Assembly: GCF_964656455.1 (NCBI RefSeq)
Contig: NC_135722.1
Span: forward strand, 111,110,234-111,174,233
Source of the DNA: Halichoerus grypus
Taxonomy: Eukaryota; Chordata; Mammalia; Carnivora; Phocidae
Length of the DNA stretch: 64,000 nt
Direction of reading: 5' to 3'
In this document: piece after piece, positions 38,021 through 52,060 of the stretch
Position numbering within the stretch: the first letter of the stretch is position 1
Layout: the number at the start of each line of letters is the position of its first letter
Translations under genes and position numbers: made by a program
Notes under the pieces: model-generated
The model's database searches: none
What the model was told of the DNA's origin: nothing
What the model saw: only the letters and a program-made list of their open reading frames with translations

Positions 38021-41000
38021 ACCACAAAACTACAGAAGTTGCGATGGGGAGGCTCAAATACTGTCAATACAGTTAGGGAAGAATTTGGGCCAGTGTCTGA
38101 GCCTTAAATGACTAAAATAAAAAATGGGCAGAGGCTGAGGAGACCTCCTCAGGTGAGCAGCCCTAACAGTGGGCACAAGGGCCTGAACTCGCACACACTC
38201 ACTGGGGGTGCACGCTGGGGGTGGGGGGTGGTGGTAAACTGAAACAAGGCTAGAAAGGAGATCTGGAGCCAGGCTTCGGACCCCCATCTCCAGGTGAGTG
38301 GTCCCGCTGACCTGTACACTGCTTATACGCGTCTTAACTAATTTATAACAAGCAAATCTGACTCAACTAAGTCAACCTAAGCAAATTTCTCTTAAGTGAC
38401 GTTTCTTAACTACTCGGGTCAGGTAAGAGGGCTTCTCTTCTGCATCTCCCTGGTGGACCATGATTTTGCAACCACTTTTGTCCCTGAAAGACTCCAAAAT
38501 ACTCCGGCATCAAAGCACCGCAAATTTTGAAGAGCATAAAGGACAAGATGAATAAGCAAAGGAGTAGAAAAAGTAGAAAATACACAGAAAGCAGCTTGGA
38601 TCTGAGAACAAGAATCCTGAACCTTGTCCATCAAATGCAGGCCCGTGAGGCTGTGTTTGGATTGTGAATAGTTCAAACTAACAGGTTGAAAGATATGGTC
38701 AATCTTTTACAAATATTTCACGCCTCCCGGACGAACCTACTTCTCACGCTTCCCACCAACTTTTCTCTGCCTTCTTTATTTTCTCAGTTCAGTACTGACG
38801 GTTTCTAGAGTTTAAGTTTGCAAGGATGAAGACTCTGATGGTACGTTTACCACATGTTTCAAGTTGGTCAGGGCTAACGTTACCACAGACTTCTTTGCGC
38901 ACCTGAAGACACCTTTTGGAGGGGCAGGTCTGCCGTACCAGTGCTGCTGGCCCTCCAGAACTCCTTCGACAACTCTGAAGAAATGGTGCACATCCCCCTC
39001 TCCTCCCCACAAAGAAACAGCTGCCTGTCCACTCACTGACGTACAAAACCAACCAGGGTATCTGGGATTCTGACCAATTATTGGAGAACATCGTGAGCAC
39101 TGAGCGGAACTCCAATCCTTAAGCAGAGTACCTCTATTCTTAGGAAACAGCAGGGTTTGGTTCAGTTGGCAACACTCCGGGCCTTGGGATCAAGAGGTCA
39201 CAGTGTCACATTTCACACGAGAACTCCAGTTTACAACCCGTGCTGACACTCCTGCAGAATCATTCAAGAGGCATTAAATGACAGTTCCATTAAAAACCAA
39301 GTATCCTGCAAAACTTCAAACCTCAAAAGACAACATGGAAACAAAACTGGACATACTAACTGTTCCTTTAAACAACAGCCCATGGGCCTAGAAACAGGAG
39401 AGAGAAAGAGAGTGCGAGTGACTAGGTTTTGGCCAAACGTAGGATAAATGAATTAGATTTCATAACAACATTGGCATTTGCTTTTAAACACTGCCCTGGT
39501 TCCAAAGAGAGTGGAGCAGCATGTGCAATAAAGATCTCATTAACAGTCAGCTCTGGTGTCTAAATATTTCTATTAAATAATTTAGCTTCACACTAGGGTG
39601 GGGGGCTAAAAATATAGGAAAAATTTTTGCAGAAATGAGAGGCCGTATCAAGAGATTTCATGTAGACAATCCACAAGCACACGACTCAGACAGGGCGGCA
39701 CCAAGTGATTAACAGCCCTTTACAAAAATAGATAAATAATGTTGCAATACACACGCTCTCATCTGAAACACTAGGCTGAATTCCTGAAAGCAGAAGCTGA
39801 TTCTGTACTTTAAAACAGGCATCCTAGCAAAATCAGTAAACCTCATTTAAAATTTACACAACAGCTTTCTTAATGTAAAGAACACCGGAGTTCCTAAAAT
39901 GTCAAGAGGTAACTTTCCTTAAATAAAACTATGTTTTCCCTACTTAAATTTATACGATGAAATATTTTCCTCCCATGGAAATAAGTCAGCCCTAAGATCA
40001 TGTTAAAAACTCTTATCACTTGAACTAATTTTGGGCATAGTTGGGGAAAAATTATGTGTGGGTGGGTGTAAATAAAGTTTTCTAATGCCATGAATTTTTA
40101 GCTTTCATTTTCAATGGGCTTGGTGGTATCACGACTTCCAGTGCTCGAAGAGATTCCGTTAGGACTCCTGAGCACAGGTCTGGAGCCAGAAGGCGGCCAG
40201 GAGGTCATGCCGCCCCCCGCACGCACGCACGCTCGCGGCCTGCCAACGCCGGAGGGCCTCCCAGGGCACACCTGACAGGCCGCACAGCCGCTGTGTTGAC
40301 CCCGCGTGTCTTTACGACCAAGTCCACTTTGTCTTCCTCAGGTACTGTGAACAAAGCCATTCCTGTTGCTTAACATTCCCAGAGGTGGGAAATTCCAAGC
40401 AGGACAGATCCACTAAGGAAATGACCATAATGAGTGTCCATTTGAATCTGCTACCGTTTTCAATTATTTTGTTAAGAGCAGGACGACACGAGCCTAAATG
40501 AAACCCTTACTGACTCTAATCTAGTGCATAGGCACGGACATGTAATCTGTTGGACTGGAACACTGACTTTCAGATAAAGCAAGATGTCCGCGCAACCTCT
40601 TCTCTCTTCGCACCTGCACTACGTGACCGGCTCTTAGCAGTAAAAAAAGCCGGGTCACACAGGACGAAGAGAGGCTCCGTTTGCAGCCCGAGCAGCACTC
40701 TCACACGCTCCACTGCATACACACAGACGTAACGAGGGCGCCTCGGTCAAGCAGCAGGTGGGCGTGGTGGCAGGAGGGGGAAGCGCTGAACGGCCAACCG
40801 TATGACACGAAAATCCACCCATTTCACAGCTCGGTGCATGTGTTTAAGCATATGAAGGAGTACGTAAGTATACATGAAATCTACCAACTCTTCTCACTTC
40901 TTTCAACAACTATTTGATAATCATAATCCCTCAGGAAGCTTTCGTAGGAGTAGGTAATTCACCCTTATTGGTGTCGTTTCTTCTAAGGAACACGGTAAAG

Positions 41001-43936
41001 AAATTTAAGCACACAAAAGGCAGATGAAACATCTTTTTCTAGGCAAAAATAAGTAAATAAATAAAGCATCCTATATTAGTTCACCAAGTGTTTGTTAATC
41101 CCGAAATGAGTACTCAATATTGAACAAGCCGCTATGGGAAATATAGTGCAGACTTAACTCAGTCTACCAAAAGATCTGTTGTAGGACCAAAACTAAAAAA
41201 CTTTTATGATCATAAGGAGATAGCTATCGATTGAACAGAAACAGTTTGTGGTGAATCTGTATGTCTCCTCACCTCTTCAAGAAGATGTGCCATCTATCTA
41301 TATGACCCATCCGAGACCACACAGAGCACTAGAGATGAGGCCTGGTGAGTGCTCCTGCTAAGTACTCACACGGCAAGCCTTCAAGACACAACGACCCTAA
41401 CGGTAAAGCAGTAAGAGCACTCAGATCAAAGGGGGTACACACAACACACACTCAAAAGGAAGTGTCTTCCTATGTTTTTCTCTCAAATTAAAGCTTCATG
41501 CAAATCACTACCCTACTCACAGGACATCAGCCTTCTTCCACACCCTGGAATGAAGAAAGCACCGAGATACCATCAGCAATTGGTATTACTGCCTACAATG
41601 GGTGGAAAGCAAAAACTCTAAGTTACACTTGACAATCAAAACAGTCCAAAATTAAATTAAAACAGTGAAGAAGAGATCCCCAAAGATCTGGGAAAAGTGT
41701 GGGGCTGCTTGCGGGGCCCGGCCAGCCATGGCCAGCACTGCCCGTGGGAAGCAGGAGACGCTCCCAGGGGTGGGTCGGAACTCACCGTGTCTGTGCTAAC
41801 AGGAGACACCGATGAAGAAAAGCCGAAGGTTAAATCTGCAATTCTTGTTTCTAGTACCTTCAGATAATAAGCAACTAGTGACATGTCGGCATTTTCTCAA
41901 ACAGAAGCAGTATTTCTTAAAATCAGTGTGCATTCTTACCAAAACTAATCACCGATTCTTCATCTGGAAAGGTCAGCCCTGTCTTCCCTAACTCCATCCC
42001 TGAATATCAATTCCATCTTCTTTCCTACCTAAACCCCTTCATGTCAGCGTCTGAGCTTTTTAACTTCCCTTTTCCTCCAGAGTTAAGTCACAATAACAAA
42101 AACCCCTCCTCTAAATATATCCCTCCTGTTGCCCAAGTTACTAAGTGTTTTTGCTCAACAGTGGTTAATTATCTGGTAAACTTAGTATACTCTATGCTAA
42201 ACGCAAAGCACTGTAAATACAACATCATGACAGAAAATACTTTATACAAAGGCCTGGGCAGTCACGTGAAGGTGCTCACGGAGCTCCAGAGTTTGAGATC
42301 ACACACTGCAATCTGCTAAGTCCACGGAGGAGGAAAGCAAGGCTCCTGGGGGCAGGGGACTCAGCCAGTCAGCGACACGACTGGACATTCGCTACAGGCC
42401 AGACCCTCTGCTAAGTGCTGGACACAGAACGCTGAACCAAAAAGGTCCTTGCTGGGGAGGGGGGGCCGGCAAACAATCAGGCAACTGAAATTCAAGAGGG
42501 AAAGTTTTTTAAACCAGATGCAGGATTTTACTAAAAGCACAGATTGTGAAGTTACTAAACCACAAATAGAGCAAAGTCAACAAAAGGATTCACTATTCAG
42601 TGTAGAATAAAATCCTTCTAAACAACCAAAGACTAAACTGCCCCACAAACCTCCAACACAGCAATCTCTTCTTTTTCTGGGTTACCAACACAGACGATTT
42701 AGGGCGTTCCCCACTGTTTAGCTCATGCCGTTTGTAACTGTTCCCACACACCTCGCCTCCTAACTGAGGACAGGGGCCCTGTGGCTCTCGGTCCTTCTGT
42801 TCCCAGCTCTGAGCACGGCACCGAAGCCTTCAGAAGGCAGCATGACAGAGGCAAAGGACTCAGTATTTCTGAAATGACTGGGAAAGGCGCCCAAAAGCAG
42901 TTCTCAGCATTTTTTGGTGAGCAGTTAATATGTGCTGGCTCTATGGTGGGGGGGGCGGGGGCAGTAAGTAAGTCTGTAGGTGAAACCCGACTCCCAGCAA
43001 GGCCCATGGGAGGCCAGAAGAGGGGACCATAAGGCAGACTTGGGGTAGGAAAAATCTGGAAAGACACTCTAGGGGGGGATGTGTATTTCATCTAAACAGT
43101 TGCTGGAAGGGGAGCGGGGTGAGGAAATCCAAACAGCAGTTCCCAAAAGCCACCATTCTGCTAATGACAGAAATGTCCAAAATCTCAGCTTAGGTTAAAA
43201 ACTAAGAAATTTCTCTGGATTGTAATTGCCACCATTAAGAGACTCACTATTTCACACAATCTAACTGTGGTAATCAAGGGGATTACTCAGAGATTAGGGT
43301 GCCCCGTCATGTGGGGGACATCCTGCGTTCTTCCATGTCAGGGGTGGGGGGAGGGGAGAGCTGCAGACACAGTAAGTTAGGAAATACTTATCTCCTATAG
43401 ATAAATGTCAGTGACTAGAAAACCATTTCAAATAGCCTATGTTATCATAGCTACAAATGTCAACACTTTCAGAGAATTAGAATTAAAAGCAGATTTCAAT
43501 TCTTATAACATAAATCCTGATTCTATAAACTGATGCTTTCTTGAAATTAAAATTACAGGTATTACTAAAAACCATTTTTCTCATTTAAAATTTTCCTGAA
43601 ATTGAATGCAGAACAGTGGGAAAATTGATTTTTTTAATAGGGTGAAGAATACTGTGGAACAGTGCCTGAATTTTTTATAGAAAAGCTACCAAGTTCTAAA
43701 AGTTTGACACGAAAGAAAGGTTGTAAAATTCACAGATTAGAAGTGTCCTGTTGAAGATAAAACTGCTATTAATTTTATCCTGAGCAGAAGGAAGCTCACT
43801 CGTTTTCAGTTACTGCTGTCATTTAAGCAAATATAATTTCCAACAACATTCGGATAACCTAATTTCATTCAATGATGACAAAAAAAACCACAGATGAGAC
43901 TGTTTTATTTTCTACCACTATTAAAAAAACCCCAAA

Positions 43937-44106
43937 GGGGGCGCCTGGGTGGCTCATTCGTTAAGCATCTGCCTTCGGCTCAGGTCATAATCCCAGGGTC
44001 CTGGGATTGAGTCCCACATCGGGCTCCCTGCTCAGCGGGAAGCCTGCTTCTCTCTCCCCCCTCTCCTTGTGCTTTCTAATAAATGAATAAAATCTTTAAA
44101 AACACT
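43937..44106 (+). mobile_element. CAN-SINE followed by CA repeat
   Basis: Head 'ggggcgcctgggtggctcat' and tail 'aaatgaataaaatctttaa'. A short (CA)n at 44107-44123 grows out of the tail. Confidence 0.93.
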
Positions 44107-46113
44107 ACACACACACACACACAAACTCACCCCAAAACTCTATGGAGAAATGAATGTTTTCATAGGTAAGCCAATCAAACTCCTCCCAAACACAGACTCC
44201 AGGTCTAAAGGATGTATACATTAAATTGGAATTCCTTTGATAGACAACTCCCAACATCTGTTTTTGTGAGCTTAAGCAAAACTGCTGGACAAGTTCTGCA
44301 TTTGCTAAGACGACCTGAATTTAAGCAAGTACAAGGGAGTGGGGGCCGGGGGGTCACTATATTCCTGGATGCTGAACAGTTTCCTTCTATCCCACATCCT
44401 GGCTTGTAGCAGCAGACCCGGGCTCTCGCTGCACGCAGGCCGCAGGGCGGGGGCAGCAGGGACCGCGGGCAGATCAGATTCAAGGTCTTGCTCAGCAGCT
44501 TTGCCCTGATGGCTTCAGATTGCAGGCCTGAGGAAATGCTCCAGAAATAGCGGCTCTTTTTTCTTGTAAAGCCTCCTCATAGACCTAATACAGCTCCACT
44601 ACCAAAAATGGAGGGGTCACCATAGACTTTTTCCCTTTTTTTCAAGTCCCGAGAACAACTAGGGATATCCTGCTAACCATGTTACTCATTTTGGGAGTAT
44701 GAATCACAGGGCCAAAATCTGATTCACAGTTTAAATTCAACTTTTAGATACCATAAATTACAGTGAATTAAACCATTTCTGTAACTACTCAATTCACGAA
44801 GAGGAAAAGAACTGCTGTTTTTAGAGGCCTTGGTTCTGAAATCAAACGTAGGAGAACGTGCTAACCCCCCAAGTGCTCGTTCAGACGACAGGTGGGACGG
44901 GGCCACAGCTGAGCAACATCGGCCCCCGGACGCACGTCACTCGCTTGTAGGTGTACTCATACACACACGTACGACTTCATCGTTCGGACAACTCACCGGT
45001 CTGTAACGAACGCAGCCTCAATGAATAAATTCAAATCTACCAACAAGAACAATGAAGATTTTTCTCACCTCGGTGGAATTTGGGTAGGGAGAGAAAGCAG
45101 CACCGTAATTAAATCAAACACTAGGCGGTACCTGAAGGCCATGCTCGTTTCTGCTGCGGTTTTCCGTGTGGATCCATAACTACGTTAATCCAAAGCTAAA
45201 TAACTTAAAAATAACTTAAAGACTAACTTAAATATTTAAAAAAAAAACTTAAAATAAATAAAATCCAAGAGGCAAGTTTTAGAGGATGATTCGAATTAGA
45301 CCCTAACTGGAATTCACGATCTTGAACACAAAACCCTCAAGTGTAACCAAAAAGCCCATATTCTGTCTAACCCACTAAGTGGTTTCAAAATAACCTGGCT
45401 GATCAGATGGTGTCCAAAAAGGGATACACTTACCAACTTATATTATATTATTCACAAAAAATGAGATTTTACTTAATAGTATAAACTGTTTTCCAATGAG
45501 ATTATGTTCCCCCCTGAATTTTTTTGGCCCCAGATGGTAATTCATCTATCCTGCACATCGTTTTTTAAAACTTCCCATCTAAGTGTGGTGGACAAACACA
45601 TGGGCAAGGTATTCTGCAGCTCTTCCCATCAAGGAGCACTCTACTTCCCAAGCCCCCGAGTCTGGGCTGACCGTGTTTGGAGCTTAGACCAACAGGACCT
45701 CTGAGCGCAAGAGAGCAAAAGAGAGGTCTCAGGAGCACACAGCAGGAGGGAAGCCACTTCCGAGGCAAATGGACCTCAGAGAGAAACGCACCTTGCAAGC
45801 ACGTGGGAGAAATCCCGGGTCCTGTATCAGCCCCCCAGCTGGAGACTTTCTGCCCTGGCAGACCAGCACACCCAGACAGCCTGCAGCGGGAGACCCGCAC
45901 GTGCTTTACTGCGGGGGCTGCGATCTGAGCGGCTGCAGAGGGGCTGCTGCTGACTCGACTCACTTCTCCACCACCAGCCTTCCTGACTACCTGAACTACC
46001 GATGGACTCCGGAGCCACAGTAAACTTGGAGTTAGGTAAAGAATTCAGAATGTTCTGCCCCCACAAAACTTTAATAAATTTAAAATCCTCGAGTGTTTTA
46101 AAAAACAAAATTT

Positions 46114-46308
46114 AGGGGCGCCTGGGTGGCTCAGTCAGTTGAGTGTCTGCCTTGGGCTCGGGTCATGATCCCAGGGTCCTGGGATCGAGCCCCGCATCGG
46201 GCTCCCTGCTCGGCGGGAAGCCTGCTTCTCCCTCTCCCACTCCCCCTGCTTGTGTTCCTTCTCTCGCTGTGTCTGTCAAATAAATAAATAAAATCTTAAA
46301 AAAAAAAA
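46114..46308 (+). mobile_element. CAN-SINE, near consensus
   Basis: Full-length head-to-tail copy with the arctoid-type 3' body and an A-tail. It faces the minus copy at 46388 tail to tail, about 80 bp away. Confidence 0.95.
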
Positions 46309-46387
46309 GATAAAACTCAGTTTCCATAGTAACTTATACTGATGATAGGCAGAATATTAGATTTGTTTTACAACTTATTTACTTTTT

Positions 46388-46587
46388 TAAAAGATTTTAT
46401 TTATTTGAGAGAGAGAGAGAGAGAGAGAGAACGCATGCATGAGCAGGGGGAGGAGGACCAGAGGGAGTGGGAGACAAGCAGACTTCCCGCTGAGCAGGGA
46501 GCCCGATGCGGGACTTGATCCCAGGGTCCTGCGATCATGACCCGAGCCGAAAGCAGATGCTTAACCGACTGAGCCACCTAGGCATCC
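46388..46587 (-). mobile_element. CAN-SINE (minus) with GA repeat
   Basis: Reverse element with a (GA)n run of about 24 bases in its body near 46405-46430 and head 'gagccacctaggcatcc'. Imperfect duplication TTGTTTTACAACTTATTT / TTGTTTTAAAATTTATTT flanks it. Confidence 0.93.
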
Positions 46588-46792
46588 TTGTTTTAAAATT
46601 TATTTTAATAAACTGATTGATAAATAACCACTCAAATGTTTATTTGGTTTTGGTAACATAAAATGGACTAAACCATCTGATTCTGCTTGTCTGAAATGAA
46701 TTCTAAAGTTTAATTTAAAAAAATTCTTTAAATCTCTGAAAGTTTTAGATATCAGCAGCTTTCCAGTACAACTTTAACACGTAAAAAGCCAA

Positions 46793-46945
46793 GGGCACCG
46801 GGCTGACTTAGCTGATGAAGCATGTGACTTGACTGTTGTGAGTTTGAGCCCCACACAGAGTGTAGAGATTACTTAAATAAATGAAACTTTAAAAAAATAA
46901 TACAAATAAATAAATAAATAAATAAAATAATAAAATAATAAAATA
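46793..46945 (+). mobile_element. Short CAN-SINE with expanded AAAT tail
   Basis: 'gggcaccgggctgacttagc', 'gttgtgagtttgagccccac' and 'gtgtagagattacttaaata', then a long (AAAT)n/(AATAA)n tail at 46896-46945, into which the next SINE is inserted. Confidence 0.88.
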
Positions 46946-47104
46946 GGGGCTCCTGGGTGGCTCAGTCAGTTAAAAGTCTGCCTTCGGCTCAGGTCATGAT
47001 CTCAGGGTCCTGGGATCGAGTCCTGCATCGGGCTCCTTGCTCAGCAGGGGGCCTGCTTCTCCCTCTCCCTCTCTCATGAGTACATAAATAAAATCTTTAA
47101 AACA
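46946..47104 (+). mobile_element. CAN-SINE inserted in the A/T-rich tail of another SINE
   Basis: Head 'ggggctcctgggtggctcag', shortened CT body, tail 'acataaataaaatcttt'. AATAA-type sequence on both sides (before 46946, after 47105) shows it landed in the older element's tail. Confidence 0.92.
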
Positions 47105-49779
47105 TAATAATAAAATAAAAAATAAAAAACAAAAAATTGTAATTCCTTACACCATACTTTGCTATTAATTCTATTTGTGCAGCATATGAAATAACGTATG
47201 AAAAGGACCCATATTCACTTCTTATAATCCTGATAAAGTTTACGTGGGAAATGGATGGTAAGCTGCGTTTAAACAGTACCAGAAAAATGGAAAGAAACCC
47301 TTTCAACTAGCATTTTCTGATAAATACTGTCAAAAGATAGCAACAAAAAAATCTTAAAATAGGCTGCAACATCAAAATAAACTTTCAAAATGCATACAGG
47401 ATAAAATTGTAGTTGACAATGTTCATTTAATGGGTGGTCCTCACTTTTAAAACATTTTTTTTCCAAGCAGTGAATTAGACCAAACCATTTAATGGTTTTT
47501 CAAGTGTTATGATATTGGAACTGTTGTTTTTTTGTTTTGTTTTGTTTTAATGCCCAAAGTCAGTGTACAGATTTAACCAGTTAATAGGCTCATTTTGATG
47601 AAGGGAGGGAGTCTGTCAAAGACACAAATGTCATTCAAGAGGAGAAGGGCAAACCTTTTAGCTGCTCCCAGAAAACCTGTGTGCAGCTCTGTCTTGACTC
47701 CCCACTGGTCCACCTCCACAGACACGGAGTAGAGAATGCCAAGCGCACTCGCATGACTGGACGAGAGCCTTTTCAGGGTCCCCCTGCCACCACCTCCTTG
47801 CTTCTCCCCTGGACTCCCAGTCATCTTCTCCCCACTGGTATCACTTTCCAAAGACACGTTTACTCCTTCTTCATCTAATTCGAAAGCAGTCAACTATTCA
47901 TTGTCCATGGAACAAACCTGTAATAACCTAACGTAGAACTACTGTTCATTTGCACCCAGAAAACATGCAGTACTTTTTTAGTAGCCCTAGTTATCTGAGT
48001 TTAAGAACAACCTCAAACTTATAAAGTTAACTTCAGAATACAAGAAGTAAATCCTCTAGCACCTTTTTAGGATGGAGTTGAGTAGCCCCAGTAATTATAC
48101 AGGGGCTTCAGGCATTAATCAGGCTGGCCATCAAGCAGTGCACTCGGAGATAAATGAGCAGTCCGAGGGATGTCATCCGTCAATAAATACAGCAAGAACA
48201 AAGAGGGCAACATCTACCTTTAGTGAGCTTATACTGAGTTGGCCGCAGCAGGTTCTCCAGGGAGAGTCAGCAGTGAAAAGGCTAACAAGAGGATGTGCAA
48301 GAAATCGGAGTCTTGAGACCCCGCCAGTCCTGACTGACATAGTATGAATTTGGTCCCAACTCCACAGAGTGGGACCCAGCGAACCTTAAAACAATGTCTG
48401 CTCCCTAAATCCACTAGGCAGCTATTTATGACATCAAGAGACCTCAAAGCATGTCTACTGAGCTCAAAGAAAATAACGAGGAAGTGCAGGGAGAAAGACC
48501 ATTAACTCCATCAATGTGAGCGACCCAACACACACCACCCAGAACCGAGTGGATCTTTTTCGAGGAGAAACACCCTGTGTTTACGCAAGTGGAGGGAGTC
48601 AGGCTACTGATAGGCTGTGCCAATTCCTACCTATAGTGTGCTGGACACGGACTGGAGACTCATGCACGCGCACAAAGGACGTGCTTTGTCTTCAAATAGA
48701 GGACAATGATCTTAATTCCATGTATCACTGTCTAGTAACAGTGTTCATTTTGTCACCCAGAAGAAGAGATGTGTACCAGTCCTAACAGGAAAGTCTGCAC
48801 GCCCTCCAGCTGGGAGGGGTTAAAAATGATCCTATTACATCATCTGGAGCCCATCCAAACTACACAATTTCGGAAACATAACCTATATCAGTCTGAACAT
48901 GTGTAGAGGAAAAACAGAAACATCTGTATTTTGGCCAACTCTTCCCCAGAGGGCCTTAAAAAAAAAAAAGTTATGCAGGAGGGTTCAGTAAATTTTAACT
49001 GTGACCCCCAGTACTGGTAAGGATTAGTTCCAGGCAGGTCTCAGAAATCTCCATTTATTTAGCTCTCTCCTAACCTTAGCATTTGGCTACTTTTAATACA
49101 CATCCCTACTCTACATATTTAAACTAAGATACATTGATTCTGTTCCATTCTTCTACACCATACAACAGTTTAATACCTTTTCCAATCCAGAATTATCCAC
49201 TTTTTTGGTATCATTTCACACTGTTCTCTGATGGCTAGAGTGCTCTGGTCGGTTTTGTATTGGTCATTTAGGATTTTATGTGGTTTTTTTAGAAGGTTTT
49301 CCTCCTCTTCTTCCACAAAGGATTTCCATATGTAACTGCTTTTTACCTAATCAAGGCAGAGGCTGCTGACAAAGTGGATCTGGATAAATTCAATGATGTT
49401 AATGACAAAGGGGCTTAAACACATCTCAGTCACTACTATGGGTGAATCCATTTCAAACTAAACCCAATTTTCATGAAATCCTAACCACTTACCTCTCCAC
49501 GGTTATACTCACAGGTAGAAAACATCCTAGATGGTTTTATTTTACGACATCTACAATAACCTCCTGAAGAATGAGCACTTGCCAGGCAAAGCAACTGCCA
49601 AAACTAAGATAAAACCAAGTCATGTATCTCTGGGGGTTAGCCTACTAAGTACACCGATAATATCTAATCAGTTTAGATATGCACACATGTTTCTTTATTC
49701 TAAACACCATCTATACTGATGCAAACCACGGGGAGGAAGACACGAGATGACTTTGTAAGGTTGTTTTATTTTACAGCCC

Positions 49780-49905
49780 TGTATACCAATACCAAAGAAC
49801 TTGAACATGACCTACAAGCAGGAGCACCCCACGGTCACATGGAGGAGCAGGACTCAGGTCTCCCACACTTCTGTGCACATGATTTCAGAATCCAAGCCCT
49901 CTGAA
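49780..49905 (-). repeat. Possible MIR relic (minus)
   Basis: 'ggtcacatggaggagcagga', 'ctcaggtctcccacacttct' and 'cagaatccaagccctct' resemble the reverse MIR tRNA-like half. Weak. Confidence 0.4.
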
Positions 49906-50074
49906 CAAAATGCCTATTGCCTTGCTGTGAAAGCATACAGTTCCCCCTTTAGGAAAATCTAACACATGAAGATACAAACTAGCACAACTCTCACTAAAGG
50001 GAACAGATTAATTGAATTAATCATCTGTCTAATAAAAGCATTTAATGAAGTATTCATTAAAAAGGGATCCTGCA

Positions 50075-50269
50075 GGGGTACCTGGGTGGCTTAGTCTGTT
50101 AAGTGCTGGACTCTTGGTTTCGGCTCAGAGGATGATCTCAGGGTCGTGAGATCGAGCCCCTCATTGGGCTCCATGCTCAGAGTGGAGTCGTTTGGAGACT
50201 CTCTCCATCTGCCCCTCCTGTTCATGCTCTCTTTCCCTCTCTCAAATAAATAAATAAATCTTAAAAAAA
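50075..50269 (+). mobile_element. CAN-SINE, 'ctcttggtttcggctc' subtype
   Basis: Head 'ggggtacctgggtggcttag', 'atctcagggtcgtgagatcg', and AAATAAAT tail. AAAAAGGGATCCTGCA (50059-50074) versus AAAAAGTGATCTTGTA (50270-50285): an older duplication with three changes. Confidence 0.93.
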
Positions 50270-50771
50270 AAAAAGTGATCTTGTAATACGTAGGTCGAGT
50301 CATATGAAATTGTCAGTAGTCACTGTGTGGAGCTTAGAAGATTGGGCAACTTCACATAGTTAACCTAATAATTACAAATTGGATTCCTAAAAATTCATTT
50401 TACCTACAACTTTTTAAAAAACTATTGCACACCCCCCTCCTGGCCCAAGCAGGAGATGGAAACCGATGTTACAGAGAAACGGACCCAGAGGCTCTGGATT
50501 CAGACACCTGGCACGGCCGAGAGCAGGGATGAAGCCCCTTACTGCGACGTTGTTGTGCCCTGAGCCACGGCAGTCAGTCTTACCCACCACCACCAGTGCT
50601 GCTAGGGAGAGGACAGCGGGTTTGTATCTGCAGGAACTGGCCACTCCAGGAGAACGGACATTTAGGGCCCCACACAACTTGAGGACCTGGTTGGTCCCAG
50701 TTATATCACTCTACAGTGAAGCCCACTTAAGAAATGAAAGCAGCAGAAGAAAACTTCAAAAGAAACACCCA

Positions 50772-50950
50772 GGTGCACCTGGGTGATTCAGATGGTTAAG
50801 TGTCTGCCTTTGGCTCAGGTCATGATCCCAGGGTCCTGGGATCGAGCCCGGTGTGGACCCCCCTGCTCAGCGGGGAGCCTGCTTCTCCCTCTCCCTCTGC
50901 CCCTCCCCCTGCTCATGCTCTCTCTCTCTCTCTCAAATAAAATCTTTAAA
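50772..50950 (+). mobile_element. CAN-SINE with 14-bp duplication
   Basis: Head 'ggtgcacctgggtgattcag', (CT)n body and 'aaataaaatcttt' tail. Perfect duplication AAAAGAAACACCCA at 50758-50771 and 50951-50964. Confidence 0.95.
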
Positions 50951-51199
50951 AAAAGAAACACCCACTATGTCAACAATTCTCAGGAAAAAAAACACAAAAA
51001 ACACACCCACTATAAAATCCTCAAAGAGATATTCTATCACTACATCCATGAAATAAGAATGGCATGTTATTAAAAATAGCAAAGGAACAATGAGCTCAGA
51101 AAAAGAATCCCTGGAAATTTAGAATGATGAAGAGCTTTTGGGGAAAAAAACAAAACAATGATTAAAAAATTAAAAGCTAAGTTAAAGGAACCTTCCAGA

Positions 51200-52060
51200 A
51201 GGCATAACAAAAGGATAAGGGGAGAAAAATAGAGAAGATAAAATTAAAGAGTTATTCTGATGAGCAGGAATTCCAGAAGAAGAAAATAGAACAGACTGGA
51301 AGAAGTTATCCAAGAACGGATAAAAGAAATCTTTCCCAGGACCCAAGGCCAAGCTGGGCATCTGCCCCACAGACCTGAAAGAGGAACCTGATTTTCCAAG
51401 CCGTGAAATCTTTACAATGAATAAAAAAAGGTACATACCAAGGCATATCTTGAAATTTAAGGACCCCCCCCCAAAAGATAAAGACAAAAAATACTAAAAT
51501 CCCCACAGGAGGCAAAATGGGTTTAACTGTTCAATGAGAAAACTGGAAGCTAAAATAAAATGGAGCGCTGCCTTCAAAACTCCAAGGGAAAACAATCTTA
51601 GCCTTGAATTCTACAACCTAACTGCCCATCAAATGTCAACAGACAGAAATATTTTTAGACACAGAGGATCTCAATGCAGTTACCTACCATTCACCCCTTT
51701 CCTCAGTAAATTCCTGAAGGATGAGCCAACTCTAAGGGTGAGCAAACCAAGAAAAACAGTCAACAGAGTTCCCAAAAGAGAAGAGTGATGCGGGGACTTG
51801 CCAACGCGGGAGCCCCCGTCCTCTGAAGCAACCATTCTAATCCAGAACACAAAGACAAAGGAAGGACTCAGGGCTGTTTCCAAGGGGGCAAAACACCAAC
51901 AGAAACACTAATGAAAAACAAGGCAATTAACAATTCCAAGAAAATATCAAAGCTGTTCAGAAACTCCTATGTATTATACAGCTCAGCTTCAGGCAAGCCG
52001 GAAAGAGCCTTAACACTGTAAAAGTACCTAACAAAAAAATTATAGAAATTATACTGGGAG
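51200..52060 (+). repeat. Old L1M/HAL1-related fragment
   Basis: It resembles an ancient LINE block in order: 'ataccaaggcatatcttgaa', 'actggaagctaaaataaaat' then 'ggagcgctgccttcaaaac', 'ttgaattctacaacctaac', and 'accattcacccctttcctca'. Highly diverged, noncoding. Confidence 0.5.

Noticed and set aside
45565..46108. Several overlapping frames of 80-130 codons
   Set aside because: Moderately GC-rich intron with open frames on both strands and no protein similarity that I can recognise.
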